Assembly: GCF_003254625.1 (NCBI RefSeq)
Contig: NZ_QJRJ01000066.1
Span: 1-64,000 of the forward strand
Reading direction: 5' to 3'
DNA: 64,000 nt
Source of the DNA: Flavobacterium ginsenosidimutans
GTDB lineage: Bacteria > Bacteroidota > Bacteroidia > Flavobacteriales > Flavobacteriaceae
Shown here: in pieces, positions 6,964 to 18,878 of the stretch
How the letters are laid out: each line of letters opens with the position of its first letter
How positions within the stretch are numbered: position 1 is the stretch's first letter
Translations under genes and position numbers: made by a program
The notes under the pieces: generated by a model
Told to the model about the DNA's origin: nothing
What the model saw: the letters and a program-made list of their open reading frames with translations, nothing else
Databases searched by the model: none

Positions 6964-9255
6964 ATGAACAAAGAGAGTAAAAGAAGAGAAGCGCTGCTGT
7001 ATCACGCAGAGCCAACTCCAGGAAAAATTCAGGTAGTTCCCACAAAAAAATATGCAACCCAGAGAGATTTATCATTGGCCTATTCGCCAGGAGTTGCAGA
7101 ACCATGTTTAGAAATCGCAGCAAACAAAGAAGACGTTTATAAATATACAGCAAAAGGAAATTTAGTAGCTGTAATTTCAAACGGTACAGCTGTTTTAGGA
7201 CTTGGAAATATTGGCCCAGAAGCAGGAAAACCTGTAATGGAAGGAAAAGGTTTATTATTTAAAATTTTCTCAGATATTGATGTTTTTGATATCGAAATTG
7301 ATACCGAAAATGTTGAAGAATTTATTCAAACTGTAAAAAATATTGCTCCAACTTTTGGAGGTATTAACCTTGAGGATATCAAAGCTCCAGAATCTTTTGA
7401 AATAGAAAGAAGACTGATTGAAGAATTGGATATTCCAGTTATGCACGACGACCAGCACGGAACAGCAATTATCTCTTCTGCAGCTTTAATCAATGCACTT
7501 GAATTAGCAGGTAAAAAAGCTGAAGATGTAAAAGTAGTAGTTTCTGGTGCAGGATCTGCGGCGATTGCTTGTACTGATTTGTATGTTTTACTTGGAGTAA
7601 AAGTTGAAAATGTTTTAATGTACAACAGTAAAGGACTTTTAACTAAAGACAATCCTGCACTTTCAGATTTACAATTAAAATATGCAATTGACGGACCTCA
7701 GATTCCTTTGGCAGAAGCCGTAAAAGATGCTGACGTTTTCATCGGATTATCTTCTGGAGATATTCTTTCGCCAGAAATGTTGTTAACAATGGCAAAAAGC
7801 CCGATCGTTTTTGCAATGGCAAATCCGAACCCGGAAATCGATTATAATTTAGCTGTAGAAACGAGAAAAGACGTTATTATGGCGACAGGACGTTCCGATT
7901 TTCCTAATCAGGTAAATAACGTTTTAGGTTTCCCTTATATTTTTAGAGGAGCATTAGACGTAAGAGCGACTAAGATCAATGAAGAAATGAAAATGGCGGC
8001 TGTAAAAGCTTTAGCTATTTTGGCAAAAGAACCAGTTCCAGAGCAAGTAAACGTGGCATATGGTGCAACAAAACTTGGTTTCGGACAAGAATATATCATT
8101 CCTAAACCTTTCGACCCTAGATTAATTACTGTTGTAGCCCCAGCGGTTGCAAAAGCGGCAATGGAATCTGGAGTGGCAAAAAATCCTATTACAGACTGGG
8201 CAGCTTACGAAGACATTCTTCGCGAACGTATGGGGAACGATAACAAAATGGTACGTTTGATTACAAACCGTGCTAAATTAGACCCAAAAAGAATTGTTTT
8301 TGCTGAAGCAGATCAATTAAACGTTTTAAAAGCAGCTCAAATTGTTTACGAAGACGGAATCGGATTCCCAATTTTATTAGGAAACAAAGAACAGATTTTA
8401 GAACTAAAAGCAGAACTTGGTTTTGATGCAGAACTTGAAATCATTGATCCTAAAACAGATGAAGAAGAAGCAAGACGTAACAGGTTTGCAAATTCATTTT
8501 GGGAGACAAGAGGACGTAGAGGTGTTTCTAAATTAGACGCAGAGAAATTCATGCGCGAAAGAAACTATTTTGCTGCAATGATGGTTAACGAAGGAGAAGC
8601 AGATGCTTTAGTTACTGGACATTCTAGAAGTTATCCTTCAGTGGTAAAACCAATGATGCAATTAATTCCAAAAGCACAAAATGCATCGTTAATTGCAACT
8701 GCAAATATGATGTTAACTTCAAGAGGGCCAATGTTTTTATCAGATACAGCAATAAATATCAATCCATCTGCAGAAGATTTGATTAATATTGCCACTATGA
8801 CTGCAAAAACAGCAAAAATGTTCGGAATTGAACCAGTTATTGCAATGGTTTCATTCTCAAATTTTGGTTCTTCAAGCAGTCCAAGTGCTTCAAAAGTTAG
8901 AGAAGCAGTTGCTTATTTGCACAAAAATCATCCAGAAATGATTGTTGATGGAGAAATTCAGGCAGATTTTGCTTTAAATCCAGAAATGCTTCAGGAGAAA
9001 TTCCCATTCTCTAAATTAGCTGGAAAAAAGGTAAATACATTGATTTTTCCTAACTTAGAGTCAGCAAATATCACTTACAAATTATTAAAAGAATTATATA
9101 AAGTGAATTCGATTGGACCAATCATGATGGGTATGGGCAAACCAGTTCACATTTTCCAATTAGGAGCAAGCGTAGAAGAAATGGTTAACATGGCTGCAAT
9201 CGCTGTTATTGATGCTCAGGAAAAAGAAATTAAAAAGAATAAAGCAGCACAATAA
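6964..9255 (+). CDS. maeB: NADP-dependent malic enzyme with C-terminal phosphotransacetylase-like domain
   Basis: 763 residues, the full length of the MaeB hybrid family. The N-terminal ~420 residues form the malic enzyme: '[11 protein letters not shown]', the metal-binding 'HDDQHGTAI' region, and the nucleotide-binding '[12 protein letters not shown]'. From about residue 430 to 755 is a phosphate acetyltransferase-like domain ('[20 protein letters not shown]', '[12 protein letters not shown]', '[10 protein letters not shown]'). The enzyme decarboxylates malate to pyruvate with NADP reduction in the cytoplasm. In this family the PTA-like domain is generally regulatory (acetyl-CoA sensing and oligomerisation) rather than a proven second enzyme. 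Monocistronic or leading into ruvA; its own -7 box is at 6931. Confidence 0.95.
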   Translation: MNKESKRREALLYHAEPTPGKIQVVPTKKYATQRDLSLAYSPGVAEPCLEIAANKEDVYKYTAKGNLVAVISNGTAVLGLGNIGPEAGKPVMEGKGLLFKIFSDIDVFDIEIDTENVEEFIQTVKNIAPTFGGINLEDIKAPESFEIERRLIEELDIPVMHDDQHGTAIISSAALINALELAGKKAEDVKVVVSGAGSAAIACTDLYVLLGVKVENVLMYNSKGLLTKDNPALSDLQLKYAIDGPQIPLAEAVKDADVFIGLSSGDILSPEMLLTMAKSPIVFAMANPNPEIDYNLAVETRKDVIMATGRSDFPNQVNNVLGFPYIFRGALDVRATKINEEMKMAAVKALAILAKEPVPEQVNVAYGATKLGFGQEYIIPKPFDPRLITVVAPAVAKAAMESGVAKNPITDWAAYEDILRERMGNDNKMVRLITNRAKLDPKRIVFAEADQLNVLKAAQIVYEDGIGFPILLGNKEQILELKAELGFDAELEIIDPKTDEEEARRNRFANSFWETRGRRGVSKLDAEKFMRERNYFAAMMVNEGEADALVTGHSRSYPSVVKPMMQLIPKAQNASLIATANMMLTSRGPMFLSDTAININPSAEDLINIATMTAKTAKMFGIEPVIAMVSFSNFGSSSSPSASKVREAVAYLHKNHPEMIVDGEIQADFALNPEMLQEKFPFSKLAGKKVNTLIFPNLESANITYKLLKELYKVNSIGPIMMGMGKPVHIFQLGASVEEMVNMAAIAVIDAQEKEIKKNKAAQ

Positions 9256-9306
9256 ACGTTCTTACGAGGATTGGACAATTTTGTCGTAGTTTTATGGCAT
9301 TTTTGT

Positions 9307-9314
9307 TATATTTG
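9307..9314 (+). promoter_or_regulatory. -7 promoter box for ruvA
   Basis: TATATTTG, 19 nt before the ruvA ATG. A TTG at 9281-9283 lies 23 nt upstream, at the outer edge of the accepted -33 spacing. Confidence 0.65.
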
Positions 9315-9333
9315 ATACTAATTAATTATATTT

Positions 9334-9915
9334 ATGATAGCACATTTGCAGGGAAGATTAGTAGAGAAGAATCCTACAGACGTTGTAATAGATTGTGGAG
9401 GTGTTGGTTATCAGGTAAATATATCACTGCATACTTTTACCCTAATACCAAATACTGAAAATATAAAATTGTATACGCATCTTCAAATTAAAGAAGATGC
9501 GCATACTTTATATGGTTTTGTTGAAAAATCGGAGAGAGAAATATTTAGAATGCTAATTTCTGTATCAGGAATTGGAGCTGGTATTGCTAGAACGATGCTT
9601 TCTTCAATAGAACCAAAACAAATTATAAATGCTATTGCATCTGGAGATGTAGGTGTTATACAGTCTATCAAGGGTATAGGAAACAAAACAGCACAAAGGG
9701 TTATACTTGATTTAAAGGAAAAAGTTGTTAAATTGTACGATATAGACGAAGTTTTTGCTGTTCAGAACAATAGAAACCGAGATGAAGCGTTATCTGCTCT
9801 AGAAGTATTAGGTTTTGTACGAAAAGCTTCTGAAAAGGTGGTGGAAAAGATTGTAAAAGAAGATCCTGAAGCTACTGTCGAAACAATTATCAAAAAGGCT
9901 TTAAAAAGCTTATAA
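9334..9915 (+). CDS. ruvA: Holliday junction branch migration protein RuvA
   Basis: 193 residues, normal length. An N-terminal OB fold (1-62, 'MIAHLQGRLVEKNPTDVVIDCGG') is followed by paired helix-hairpin-helix motifs ('LISVSGIGAGIARTML' at about 71-86 and 'IQSIKGIGNKTAQRVI' at about 107-122), then a flexible linker and domain III (about 146-193, 'DEALSALEVLGF'). RuvA tetramers bind Holliday junction DNA and load the RuvB motor. ruvB is not adjacent, which is common in Bacteroidota. It lies just 25 bp ahead of sprA; the association of these two genes in Flavobacterium is recalled from F. johnsoniae, and read-through into sprA is plausible. Confidence 0.96.
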   Translation: MIAHLQGRLVEKNPTDVVIDCGGVGYQVNISLHTFTLIPNTENIKLYTHLQIKEDAHTLYGFVEKSEREIFRMLISVSGIGAGIARTMLSSIEPKQIINAIASGDVGVIQSIKGIGNKTAQRVILDLKEKVVKLYDIDEVFAVQNNRNRDEALSALEVLGFVRKASEKVVEKIVKEDPEATVETIIKKALKSL

Positions 9916-9940
9916 ATTCATTTTCATATAAAAGAATTCT

Positions 9941-12900
9941 ATGCGTAAAATTTGTATTTTGTTGCTGGTCTTGCTCTGCGGTAATGTTTTGCGTGCGCAG
10001 GTTACTCCCGCAACACAAGATACAACTAAAACTCAGTTTTCAGTAGGTAAAATTGAGCTTGAAGATCCTCCAAGTATACTATCGGCATACAGATACGATC
10101 CTATTACTGATCGTTATATCTACACCAATTCTGTTGACGGTTTTTCTATCAACTATCCGCTAATTTTAACTCCTAAAGAGTATGAAGATTTAGTTCTGAA
10201 AGAATCGAGAAGAGATTATTTTAGAAAAAAATCGGATGCCATAGATGGTAAAAAAGCTGGAGCGGAAGCAGCCAAAAAAGATTTATTGCCAAGATATTAT
10301 ATCAATTCGAGTTTATTCGAAAGTATTTTTGGAAGTAATACCATAGATGTAAAGCCCACAGGATCAGTAGAAATGGACTTGGGTTTACGTTATACTAAAC
10401 AAGATAATCCATCATTTTCACCTAGAAATAGATCCAGTCTGACTTTTGATTTCGATCAAAGAATCAGTATGAGTTTAATGGGAAAAATTGGAACTCGTCT
10501 CGAAGTAAACGCAAACTACGATACACAATCAACATTTGCTTTTCAAAATTTATTCAAATTAGCTTACACACCTTCAGAAGATGATATTGTTCAGAAAGTT
10601 GAGGTTGGTAATGTGAGTATGCCTTTAAACAGTACCTTAATTCGTGGTGCGCAAAGTTTATTTGGGGTTAAAGCACAGCTTCAATTTGGTAAAACAACTG
10701 TTACCGGAGTTTTCTCAGAACAAAAGTCTCAAACCAAAAGTATAGTCGCAGAAGGTGGAGGGACAGTGCAGAACTTTGATTTGTTTGCATTAGATTATGA
10801 TAATGACAGACACTTCTTCCTGTCACAATATTTCAGAAATAAATACGATGCTTCTCTTCGAAATTATCCATTAATTGACAGCCGTGTTCAAGTTACAAGG
10901 ATTGAGGTATGGGTAACCAATAAACAGAATAGAGTAACAACTACTAGTAATAACTTAAGAAACGTTATTGCACTTCAGGATTTGGGAGAAGGTCAGGTTT
11001 CAGGCGTTCCAGATAATGAAGTGGTTGTTATTACAGATCCAACGGGATTTTTCAATAATCCTATAGATTCTCCAACAGACAATACAAATAACAAATACGA
11101 TCCTGCAGCTATTGGAAAAGCAGGAAGTTATTTGAATTCTAATATTAGAGAAATTGTTACAGCCAAATCTGGATTCAATAATACTAATGTTAACGAAGGT
11201 ACTGATTACTCAGTTCTTGAAAATGCTAGAAAATTAACTACAAACGAATATACATTTAACCCGCAATTAGGTTATATTTCGTTACAGCAGCGTTTGGCTA
11301 ATGATGAAATTTTAGCTGTTGCTTTTGAATATACTGTTGGAGGAAAAGTATACCAAGTCGGAGAATTTGGAAGTGATGGTGTTGATGCAACTGTAGTTAC
11401 AGGAAATAACAATGCTAACCAAGCAATCGTAACACAAAGTTTGGTTTTGAAAATGCTGAAAAGTAGTTTGACTAACGTTAATAATCCGGTTTGGGACTTG
11501 ATGATGAAAAACGTTTATCAAATTCCTCAAGCTTATCAAATCAAACAAGAAGATTTCAGACTTAACATTCTTTATACAGATCCTTCGCCAATAAATTATA
11601 TTACGCCAGTAACAGGAACTACATTCCCAACAAATCCTGCTCCAGATGATAAAGTAGAGCAAACACCATTATTGAATGTCTTTAATCTTGACCGCTTAAA
11701 TTACAATAATGACCCTCAAACTGGAGGAGACGGATTCTTTGATTATGTTCCAGGAGTAACTGTAGATGTACAAAATGCCCGAATTATTTTTACAACAAAA
11801 GAGCCATTTGGAGAGCTTTTGTTTAGAAAATTACAGAACTCAGGTTCTGGTGAAAATTATAATGATCCAAACACGTATAATGCCAATCAGAAGAAATATG
11901 TGTTTAGAAACATGTATAAAAACACACAGGCAGGAGCTTTACAGGATAGTGATAAAAACAAATTTTTATTACGAGGAAAATACAAATCTTCAGGTAGTAG
12001 CGGTATTCCAATTGGAGCTTTCAACGTTCCTCAAGGATCTGTTGTTGTAACTGCTGCAGGAAGGGTTTTAGTCGAAGGTATTGACTACAGTGTAGATTAC
12101 CAATTGGGAAGAGTACAGATTTTGGACCCTTCATTGCAAGCTTCAAATACGCCAATTGAAGTTTCGCTAGAGAACAACTCTATCTTTGGTCAGCAGACAA
12201 GAAGATTTATGGGAGTAAATGTTGAACATAAAATCTCTGATAAATTTGTTGTTGGCGGGACTTTATTAAAAATGACAGAGCGTCCTTTTACTCAAAAGTC
12301 AAGTTACGGGCAAGAATCTGTAAATAATACTATTTTTGGTTTCAATGGAAATTATGCGACAGAAGTTCCATTCTTAACAAGACTGGCTAACAAATTGCCA
12401 AATATTGATACAGATGTACCTTCTAATCTTTCGATTCGTGGAGAAATTGCATTTTTAAAACCAGATGCGCCAAAAGCAAGTGACTTTGAAGGAGAGGCAA
12501 CTATTTATATTGATGATTTTGAAGGATCTCAAACTACAATAGATATGAGATCTGCGTATGCTTGGAGTTTGGCTTCAACGCCATTTATTAATTCAGCGAC
12601 AGATAATACTTTTAATGCTAGTTCAAATACATTAGAGTATGGTTATAAGCGTGCAAAATTAGCTTGGTATACGATTGATCCTATTTTCTATTCGTCAAAG
12701 CCATCTGGAATTTCAAATGATGACTTATCATTAAATTCAACCAGAAGAATTTACAGTAGAGAGCTTTATCCAAATACAGATATTGCACAGGGTCAGATTC
12801 AGGTTGTAAATACGCTTGATTTAACGTATTATCCATCAGATAGAGGACCTTATAATAATAATCCAAATTTTTCGACAAGTAATCCATCAACCAATTTTGG

Positions 12901-15900
12901 TGGAATTATGCGTGCACTGAACTCTACAAACTTTGAGCAGGGTAACGTGGAATACATTCAGTTCTGGGTACTTGATCCTTATGTTGGAAATGGAGAAGCG
13001 CAGCCAAGTAACGTTGGTAAAATTTATTTCAATTTAGGTGAAGTTTCTGAAGACGTTCTAAAGGACGGAAGAAAACAATATGAAAATGGTTTAGGACCAG
13101 ATCAGATAATGGTAAATCCTCAGCCACTTTGGGGAGATGTGCCAGCTTCTCAGTCATTAATTTATGCATTTGATACCAATCCAGATAATCGTAAAAATCA
13201 AGACGTTGGTTTAGACGGTTTGCCAGATGCTAAAGAGGCGTCGATTTACACCAATTATGCAGGTGAAGCGGATCCTGCAGCTGATAACTATATTTACTAT
13301 TTAAATACAGATGGAGGCGTTTTAGAGCGTTATAAAAGGTATAATGGAACTGAGAACAACTCTGCTGTAAGCGTTGATGACCCAAATCGCGGTTCGACAA
13401 CTCTTCCAGACGTTGAAGATATCAATCGTGATAATACCATGAGTACAATCAATGCGTACTATGAATACAGCATTGACTTAAAACCGGGAATGCAGGTTGG
13501 GGAAAATTATATTAGTGATATTCGTGAACCAGAAGATGTAGGTAATGTAGAATTGCCAAACGGATCTACTACACGTGCAAGATGGATTCAGTTTAAGATT
13601 CCTGTTTCGCAACCTAAAAACACCATTGGAAATATTACCGATTTTAGATCAATCCGTTTCATGCGTATGTTTATGACTGGATTTAATGATCAAATGACAG
13701 TTCGTTTTGGAGCATTAGATTTAGTTCGAGGAGAATGGAGAAGATATACAGGAACACTCGACGCTTCTGATACAAATCCTGATGATGACGGAACTGAATT
13801 TGATGTTGCGGCAGTAAATATCCAAGAAAACAGTACAAAATGTCCTGTAAACTATGTTATTCCTCCAGGAGTTCAAAGAGAGCAGTTGTATAATAATAAT
13901 ACAATTATTAACCAAAATGAGCAGTCGTTGGCAGTGCGAGTTGGCGGTACTGGATTACAGTATCAAGATTCTAGAGCAGTTTTCAAAAATGTAAGTGTTG
14001 ATATGCGTCAGTACAAAAAATTGAAAATGTTCCTTCACGCCGAATCACTTCCAAATGAAAATCCTCTTTTGGATGATGAAATGATTGGATTTATCCGTTT
14101 TGGTAACGATTTTACGCAAAACTTTTACCAAATTGAGATTCCTTTAAAAGTAACAACAACAGGTGGTTCTTGTTCCATAACTCCAAGCCAAGTTTGGCTA
14201 GATGAAAATAATATTGACTTAGCGCTTGATTTATTAACCCGAATGAAAATTAAGGGAATGTCTGTTGATATTAATTCTGGAAAAAGAGATATTAATGGAG
14301 TGTATTATCCAGATGATGATCCAGATTTAATTCCAAGTGGAGGTGATGGTGACAGCAAATTAAGATTAGGTATTAAAGGAAATCCAAATTTTGGTTTAGT
14401 ACGAAATTTAATGGTCGGAGTAAAAAGTGCTGCCGATCATAAAGATATTAAAGGGGAAGTTTGGTTTAATGAGCTTCGTATGTCTGATTTGGAGAACAAA
14501 GGAGGTATGGCAGCTTTATTAAATGTTGATACCAACATGGCCGATTTGATGACATTATCTGCTTCAGGTAAAAAGAGTACAATTGGTTTTGGTTCTCTTG
14601 AACAAGGAGCCAATGAAAGAGATCGTGAAGATATTCAGCAGTATAATATTGTAACGAATATTAATTTAGGGAAATTACTTCCTCAAAGATGGGGAATTAA
14701 TCTTCCGTTTAATTATGCAATTGGTGAAGAAATTATTACACCAGAATATGATCCGTTTAATCAGGATATTAAGCTAGATCAATTAATTGCTGAAACAACA
14801 GACCCTGCAGAAAAAGATAATATTAGAACACGCGCAATAGATTATACTAAGCGTAAAAGTATCAACTTTATTGGAGTAAGAAAGGATAGAGCTCCAGAGC
14901 AAAAACCTCATGTATATGATGTAGAGAATTTCACATTCTCTCAATCTTACAATCAGGTTGAGCGTCATGATTATGAAGTAGAAGATTATGAAGATGAGCA
15001 GTCTAATACTTCTGTAAATTATGCTTATACATTCCAGCCTAAAGAAGTAGTTCCTTTTAAGCAAACCAAATTCATGAAAACAAGTGAATATTGGAAACTA
15101 TTAAGCGATTTTAATTTTAACTACCTGCCGTCGAATGTTTCTTTTAATACCAATATTTTAAGACAAAGCAACCGCCAGCAATATAGACAAGTTGATGTAG
15201 AAGGTATAGGTCTAGATCCTCTTTATAGAAGAAATTTTGCATTTAATTATCAGTACGGTTTTGGATTTAACTTGACGAAATCATTGAAATTAAATTATAC
15301 AGCAGCATCTAACAATATTGTAAGAAACTTTTTGAATGACGATAATACGCCAAAAGAAGACTTCAATATCTGGGATGACTACTTGGATATTGGTATACCA
15401 AATCAGCACTTACAGCAATTAGTTCTGAATTATGATATTCCAATTAATAAAATTCCAATTTTTAGTTTTGTTAAGGCTACTTATTCATATACAGCTGATT
15501 ACAATTGGCAAAGATCATCAACTGCACTTTCTCAATACGTTGACGAAAATGGAGTGTCGTGGGATTTAGGAAATACAGTTCAGAATGCAAATTCGAATAC
15601 TTTTTCTACGACATTAAATATGAATACGTTGTATAAATATTTAGGGTTGACGCCAGGTGCAAAACAAGCGGCAAAAGCAAAACCGGCAGCACCGCCAAAA
15701 CCAGGTGAAAAAATTGTAAATACCGCTAAACCAGTAACAAGCAGCAGTCCTTTTTATGATGGTTTAATTGGAGTTTTGACGAGTATTAAGAATGTTCAGA
15801 TTAATTATACTAAAAACAGTGGTACAGTTTTACCTGGATATATTCCTGGAGTTGGTTTCTTTGGAACATCTAAGCCTTCATTAGGATTTGTTTTTGGTAG

Positions 15901-17161
15901 TCAAGATGATGTGCGTTTCGAAGCAGCTAAAAACGGATGGCTGACGAGTTATCAAAATTTCAATCAAAATTTTACACAGGTAAGCAATAAGCTTTTGAAA
16001 ATAACAGCAAATGTAGATTTGTTTCCAGACTTAAAAATTGATTTGGCGATGGATCGCGCTTATTCTGAAAATTCATCAGAGCAATATAGTGTTGATCCTG
16101 CAACTGGCCAATATTTGCCTTTGTCGCCATATACTTATGGAATGTTTTCTATTTCGACCGTCTTGATTAAAACTTCTTTTTCTACGAGTACAGAAACAGA
16201 ATCTGCGGCATTTGATGACTTTAGAAATAATCGTTTGACTATTGCCAATCGTTTGGCAGAACAGCATTATGGTGGAGCAGCAATTCCTAGATATGGTGAT
16301 GCAAACAATCCAATTCCAGATGAATCTGATCCAAATTATAAAATTTATTCATCAAACGTTGGTTATCCAATTGGTTTCTCAAAAAGTAATCAAGCAGTTT
16401 TATTGCCATCATTCTTGGCGGCTTATACTGGAGGAAATGCTTCAAATAGTTCGACAGATATTTTTAGAAGTTTCCCTATTCCGAACTGGAGTGTGAAATA
16501 CAACGGATTGATGCGTTACAAATATTTTAAAGATCATTTTAGACGTTTTTCATTGCAGCATAATTATAGAGCTTCTTATACAATTAGTCAATTTAGATCA
16601 AACTTTGACTATTATGAAACTCCAGGAGGTCAGGATGTGAACACAAATTTCTATAACAAAACGATCATGTCAAATGTGAATTTAGTAGAGCAGTTTAGTC
16701 CACTTATTAGAGTAGACTTCGAGCTGAAAAATTCATTCCGTTTGTTAACAGAAGTTAAGAAAGACCGTGCCTTGTCTATGAGTTTTGACAATAACTTGCT
16801 GACAGAGGTTAAAGGAATTGAATATGTTGTTGGAATGGGGTACCGTTTTAAAGATGTAATTATCTCTTCTAGACTTGCAGATAATCCAACAGGAATTATA
16901 AAAAGCGATATAAACCTGAAAGCCGATTTCTCATATAGAAACAATGCGACTTTAGTTCGATATTTAGATTACGATAATAATCAGCTGGCAGCAGGACAGA
17001 ATATATGGACTTTAAAAGTGTCAGCAGATTATGCTTTCAGTAAGAACTTAACCGCAATATTCTATTATGACCATTCGTTCTCGAAAGCAGTTATCTCAAC
17101 TTCATTTCCTTTAACGAATATTAGATCAGGTTTCACACTTCGTTATAATTTTGGAAATTAA
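9941..17161 (+). CDS. sprA: SprA, outer-membrane translocon of the type IX secretion system
   Basis: 2406 residues, matching the size of SprA/Sov. A signal peptide ends near 'GNVLRAQ' (residue 20). SprA-family N-terminal sequence follows, with '[19 protein letters not shown]', and a mostly beta structure throughout, ending in an aromatic barrel strand ('LRYNFGN'). In F. johnsoniae SprA is a 36-strand barrel that forms the export channel of the T9SS, required for gliding adhesin secretion. An Ala/Pro/Lys-rich insert at about residues 1905-1925 looks like a flexible loop. The gene lies immediately after ruvA and its 3' neighbour gcvH has its own promoter. Antisense and out-of-phase frames inside it are not genes. 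Confidence 0.97.
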   Translation: MRKICILLLVLLCGNVLRAQVTPATQDTTKTQFSVGKIELEDPPSILSAYRYDPITDRYIYTNSVDGFSINYPLILTPKEYEDLVLKESRRDYFRKKSDAIDGKKAGAEAAKKDLLPRYYINSSLFESIFGSNTIDVKPTGSVEMDLGLRYTKQDNPSFSPRNRSSLTFDFDQRISMSLMGKIGTRLEVNANYDTQSTFAFQNLFKLAYTPSEDDIVQKVEVGNVSMPLNSTLIRGAQSLFGVKAQLQFGKTTVTGVFSEQKSQTKSIVAEGGGTVQNFDLFALDYDNDRHFFLSQYFRNKYDASLRNYPLIDSRVQVTRIEVWVTNKQNRVTTTSNNLRNVIALQDLGEGQVSGVPDNEVVVITDPTGFFNNPIDSPTDNTNNKYDPAAIGKAGSYLNSNIREIVTAKSGFNNTNVNEGTDYSVLENARKLTTNEYTFNPQLGYISLQQRLANDEILAVAFEYTVGGKVYQVGEFGSDGVDATVVTGNNNANQAIVTQSLVLKMLKSSLTNVNNPVWDLMMKNVYQIPQAYQIKQEDFRLNILYTDPSPINYITPVTGTTFPTNPAPDDKVEQTPLLNVFNLDRLNYNNDPQTGGDGFFDYVPGVTVDVQNARIIFTTKEPFGELLFRKLQNSGSGENYNDPNTYNANQKKYVFRNMYKNTQAGALQDSDKNKFLLRGKYKSSGSSGIPIGAFNVPQGSVVVTAAGRVLVEGIDYSVDYQLGRVQILDPSLQASNTPIEVSLENNSIFGQQTRRFMGVNVEHKISDKFVVGGTLLKMTERPFTQKSSYGQESVNNTIFGFNGNYATEVPFLTRLANKLPNIDTDVPSNLSIRGEIAFLKPDAPKASDFEGEATIYIDDFEGSQTTIDMRSAYAWSLASTPFINSATDNTFNASSNTLEYGYKRAKLAWYTIDPIFYSSKPSGISNDDLSLNSTRRIYSRELYPNTDIAQGQIQVVNTLDLTYYPSDRGPYNNNPNFSTSNPSTNFGGIMRALNSTNFEQGNVEYIQFWVLDPYVGNGEAQPSNVGKIYFNLGEVSEDVLKDGRKQYENGLGPDQIMVNPQPLWGDVPASQSLIYAFDTNPDNRKNQDVGLDGLPDAKEASIYTNYAGEADPAADNYIYYLNTDGGVLERYKRYNGTENNSAVSVDDPNRGSTTLPDVEDINRDNTMSTINAYYEYSIDLKPGMQVGENYISDIREPEDVGNVELPNGSTTRARWIQFKIPVSQPKNTIGNITDFRSIRFMRMFMTGFNDQMTVRFGALDLVRGEWRRYTGTLDASDTNPDDDGTEFDVAAVNIQENSTKCPVNYVIPPGVQREQLYNNNTIINQNEQSLAVRVGGTGLQYQDSRAVFKNVSVDMRQYKKLKMFLHAESLPNENPLLDDEMIGFIRFGNDFTQNFYQIEIPLKVTTTGGSCSITPSQVWLDENNIDLALDLLTRMKIKGMSVDINSGKRDINGVYYPDDDPDLIPSGGDGDSKLRLGIKGNPNFGLVRNLMVGVKSAADHKDIKGEVWFNELRMSDLENKGGMAALLNVDTNMADLMTLSASGKKSTIGFGSLEQGANERDREDIQQYNIVTNINLGKLLPQRWGINLPFNYAIGEEIITPEYDPFNQDIKLDQLIAETTDPAEKDNIRTRAIDYTKRKSINFIGVRKDRAPEQKPHVYDVENFTFSQSYNQVERHDYEVEDYEDEQSNTSVNYAYTFQPKEVVPFKQTKFMKTSEYWKLLSDFNFNYLPSNVSFNTNILRQSNRQQYRQVDVEGIGLDPLYRRNFAFNYQYGFGFNLTKSLKLNYTAASNNIVRNFLNDDNTPKEDFNIWDDYLDIGIPNQHLQQLVLNYDIPINKIPIFSFVKATYSYTADYNWQRSSTALSQYVDENGVSWDLGNTVQNANSNTFSTTLNMNTLYKYLGLTPGAKQAAKAKPAAPPKPGEKIVNTAKPVTSSSPFYDGLIGVLTSIKNVQINYTKNSGTVLPGYIPGVGFFGTSKPSLGFVFGSQDDVRFEAAKNGWLTSYQNFNQNFTQVSNKLLKITANVDLFPDLKIDLAMDRAYSENSSEQYSVDPATGQYLPLSPYTYGMFSISTVLIKTSFSTSTETESAAFDDFRNNRLTIANRLAEQHYGGAAIPRYGDANNPIPDESDPNYKIYSSNVGYPIGFSKSNQAVLLPSFLAAYTGGNASNSSTDIFRSFPIPNWSVKYNGLMRYKYFKDHFRRFSLQHNYRASYTISQFRSNFDYYETPGGQDVNTNFYNKTIMSNVNLVEQFSPLIRVDFELKNSFRLLTEVKKDRALSMSFDNNLLTEVKGIEYVVGMGYRFKDVIISSRLADNPTGIIKSDINLKADFSYRNNATLVRYLDYDNNQLAAGQNIWTLKVSADYAFSKNLTAIFYYDHSFSKAVISTSFPLTNIRSGFTLRYNFGN

Positions 17162-17196
17162 TTTGGGTTTCTAAACTAGATTTATTAGAAGATTAT

Positions 17197-17204
17197 TACA
17201 TTTG
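17197..17204 (+). promoter_or_regulatory. -7 promoter box for gcvH
   Basis: TACATTTG, 40 nt before the gcvH ATG, matches TAnnTTTG exactly. Confidence 0.65.
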
Positions 17205-17244
17205 TGGCTTAAATTTTAAATTATCAATTTTCAAACATACTATT

Positions 17245-17625
17245 ATGAGCATACCAGCAAATTTAAAGTACACAAAAGATCACGAATGGGTTAGCATCGA
17301 AGGAGATGTTGCGACTGTAGGAATTACTCATTTTGCACAAAAAGAGTTAGGAGATATCGTGTATGTTGAGGTAGAAACTTTAGATCAGACACTTTCAAAA
17401 GATGAGGTTTTTGGAACTGTTGAGGCTGTAAAAACAGTTTCAGATTTATTTTTACCATTAACAGGTGAAATCATTGCTTTTAATGAAGATTTAGAAAGTG
17501 CTCCTGAAACTGTAAATTCAGATCCTTATGGAGCTGGATGGATGATTAAAGTAAAAATTGCTGATGTGTCAGAAATTGATTCTTTATTATCAGCTGATGA
17601 CTATAAACAATTAATCGGTGCCTAA
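17245..17625 (+). CDS. gcvH: Glycine cleavage system H protein
   Basis: 126 residues, the standard length. The lipoyl domain is complete, with the lipoylated lysine at K63 in '[14 protein letters not shown]' and the conserved '[19 protein letters not shown]' at the N-terminus. H protein carries the aminomethyl group between the P and T proteins; P, T and L are not encoded nearby. The last 8 bases overlap the start of the VanZ-like gene, indicating translational coupling and a two-gene operon closed by the terminator at 18009. From memory, gcvH follows sprA in F. johnsoniae as well. Confidence 0.96.
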   Translation: MSIPANLKYTKDHEWVSIEGDVATVGITHFAQKELGDIVYVEVETLDQTLSKDEVFGTVEAVKTVSDLFLPLTGEIIAFNEDLESAPETVNSDPYGAGWMIKVKIADVSEIDSLLSADDYKQLIGA

Positions 17626-18001
17626 ACAGCTGCTTTTAATTTGGGCCATTATCTGTACAGGAATCATTAGTTATTTTTGTCTTACAGATTCAGGTAACTT
17701 ACCTGCAGTTAGTATCCCAAGTATTGATAAAATTGTACATTTCTGTTTTCATTTTGGATTTACAATTTCTTGGATTTTGTTTTTCAAAAAAGAATTAAAA
17801 GGAAGAGAAGCAGATGATTATAAAGCCTATTTAATTTCGTTTATATTTTCTGTTTTTTTTGGAATTACAATCGAAATCCTGCAAAGTGCTCTTACTATGA
17901 CTAGAGCTTCAGATGTTGCTGATGTTTTGGCCAATACACTTGGTGCCTTTGTAGCAGTCTTTTCTGCAATCGGATTTAAAAAGCAAATCGATAAAATTTA
18001 A
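17618..18001 (+). CDS. VanZ-like family membrane protein
   Basis: 127 residues starting at a GTG inside the gcvH stop region (8-bp overlap). Four predicted membrane helices: about 5-22, 38-57, 70-90 and 104-120. The VanZ-like signature '[20 protein letters not shown]' lies after the first helix, and '[28 protein letters not shown]' has the conserved acidic and 'D..DxxxNxxGa' pattern split over two segments. VanZ-like proteins are poorly understood; VanZ itself confers low-level teicoplanin resistance, but a resistance role here is not implied. No in-frame ATG is present near the N-terminus, so the GTG is the only sensible start. Confidence 0.85.
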   Translation: MPKQLLLIWAIICTGIISYFCLTDSGNLPAVSIPSIDKIVHFCFHFGFTISWILFFKKELKGREADDYKAYLISFIFSVFFGITIEILQSALTMTRASDVADVLANTLGAFVAVFSAIGFKKQIDKI

Positions 18002-18008
18002 TATCAAG

Positions 18009-18032
18009 ACCCACTTCGGTGGGTTTTTTTTT
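18009..18032 (+). terminator. Intrinsic terminator with TTCG tetraloop
   Basis: ACCCAC-ttcg-GTGGGT (18009-18024) followed by eight T residues; closes the gcvH-vanZ operon. Confidence 0.92.
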
Positions 18033-18080
18033 ACAAGAAAATGAAGTTCTCAAAAAGCTATGTTTTTTGAATATAAAATG

Positions 18081-18088
18081 TACTTTTG
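18081..18088 (+). promoter_or_regulatory. -7 promoter box for deoC
   Basis: TACTTTTG matches TAnnTTTG, 27 nt before the ATG at 18116. It rules out upstream in-frame codons at 18086 as the start. Confidence 0.6.
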
Positions 18089-18115
18089 TGCTGGTTTTCT
18101 GCAACTTCTATCGAA

Positions 18116-18859
18116 ATGAACGTAAAGCAATATTTGGACTCAACGTATTTAAAAACTGCATCGCAAGCTGGTCTTTCGGAAGCAGAAAATACTATTGTGG
18201 TTAAAAATGCAATTGACGAAGCAGTTCAAGAAGGATTTAAACTCATTATGATTCGACCAGAATATGTTTCTCTGGCAAAAAAAATGATAATAGAAGCCAA
18301 CTCGGTTTTGTTGGTAGGAACAGTAATTGATTTTCCAGAAGGAAAGTCAAGTCTTGAAAACAAAATTAAAGAAGCAAACGAAGCTATTGCGAATGGAGCA
18401 GACGATTTAGATTTTGTATGTAATTACGAAGCATTCAAGAGCGGTGATCTTGATTTGGTAAAAAAAGAAATCTTAATTGGAACCCAAATTGGTTTAGCGA
18501 ATGATAAAACAGTTAAATGGATTATCGAAGTTGCAGCTTTAACAGATAAAGAAATTATTCAGTTATCTGCCTTGATTAAAAATGTTGTGGTTTCTAATTT
18601 TAAAGAAGATGATTTTGATTCTGTGTTTGTAAAATCTTCAACGGGTTTTTATAATACAGACAATGGTCTTCCAAACGGCGCGACGGTACCAGCAATAATT
18701 ATGATGCTTGAAAATGCTTCTCCTCTTCCAGTAAAAGCTGCGGGAGGTGTTCGTTCATTTGAAGAAGCTTCAGAAATGATTCGTTTAGGAGTTAAGCGAA
18801 TCGGAACTTCAGTTGCAAAAACAATTGCAAATGGAGAAATTTCCCCAAATCAATATTAA
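18116..18859 (+). CDS. deoC: Deoxyribose-phosphate aldolase
   Basis: 247 residues from the ATG at 18116 (MNVKQYLDSTYLKTA); the frame continues upstream but through the promoter. It is a TIM-barrel aldolase with the Schiff-base lysine region 'FVKSSTGFYNTDNG' and the second active-site lysine in 'PVKAAGGVRSFEEA'. The enzyme cleaves 2-deoxyribose 5-phosphate to glyceraldehyde 3-phosphate and acetaldehyde in nucleoside catabolism. Other deo genes are absent nearby. The stop is 19 bp ahead of remB, so the two are likely co-transcribed, although a functional link to gliding is not obvious. Confidence 0.95.
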   Translation: MNVKQYLDSTYLKTASQAGLSEAENTIVVKNAIDEAVQEGFKLIMIRPEYVSLAKKMIIEANSVLLVGTVIDFPEGKSSLENKIKEANEAIANGADDLDFVCNYEAFKSGDLDLVKKEILIGTQIGLANDKTVKWIIEVAALTDKEIIQLSALIKNVVVSNFKEDDFDSVFVKSSTGFYNTDNGLPNGATVPAIIMMLENASPLPVKAAGGVRSFEEASEMIRLGVKRIGTSVAKTIANGEISPNQY

Positions 18860-18878
18860 ATAAATACCCATATTTTAA

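Noticed and set aside
9941..17161. Antisense and out-of-phase open frames inside sprA
   Set aside because: They are shadows of a long AT-rich coding sequence and show no family features.
17618..18001. Antibiotic resistance gene on the basis of VanZ similarity
   Set aside because: VanZ-like proteins are widespread; no other van genes occur and no resistance can be inferred.
18086..18115. Upstream start for deoC
   Set aside because: It overlaps the TACTTTTG promoter and adds ten residues unlike the family N-terminus.
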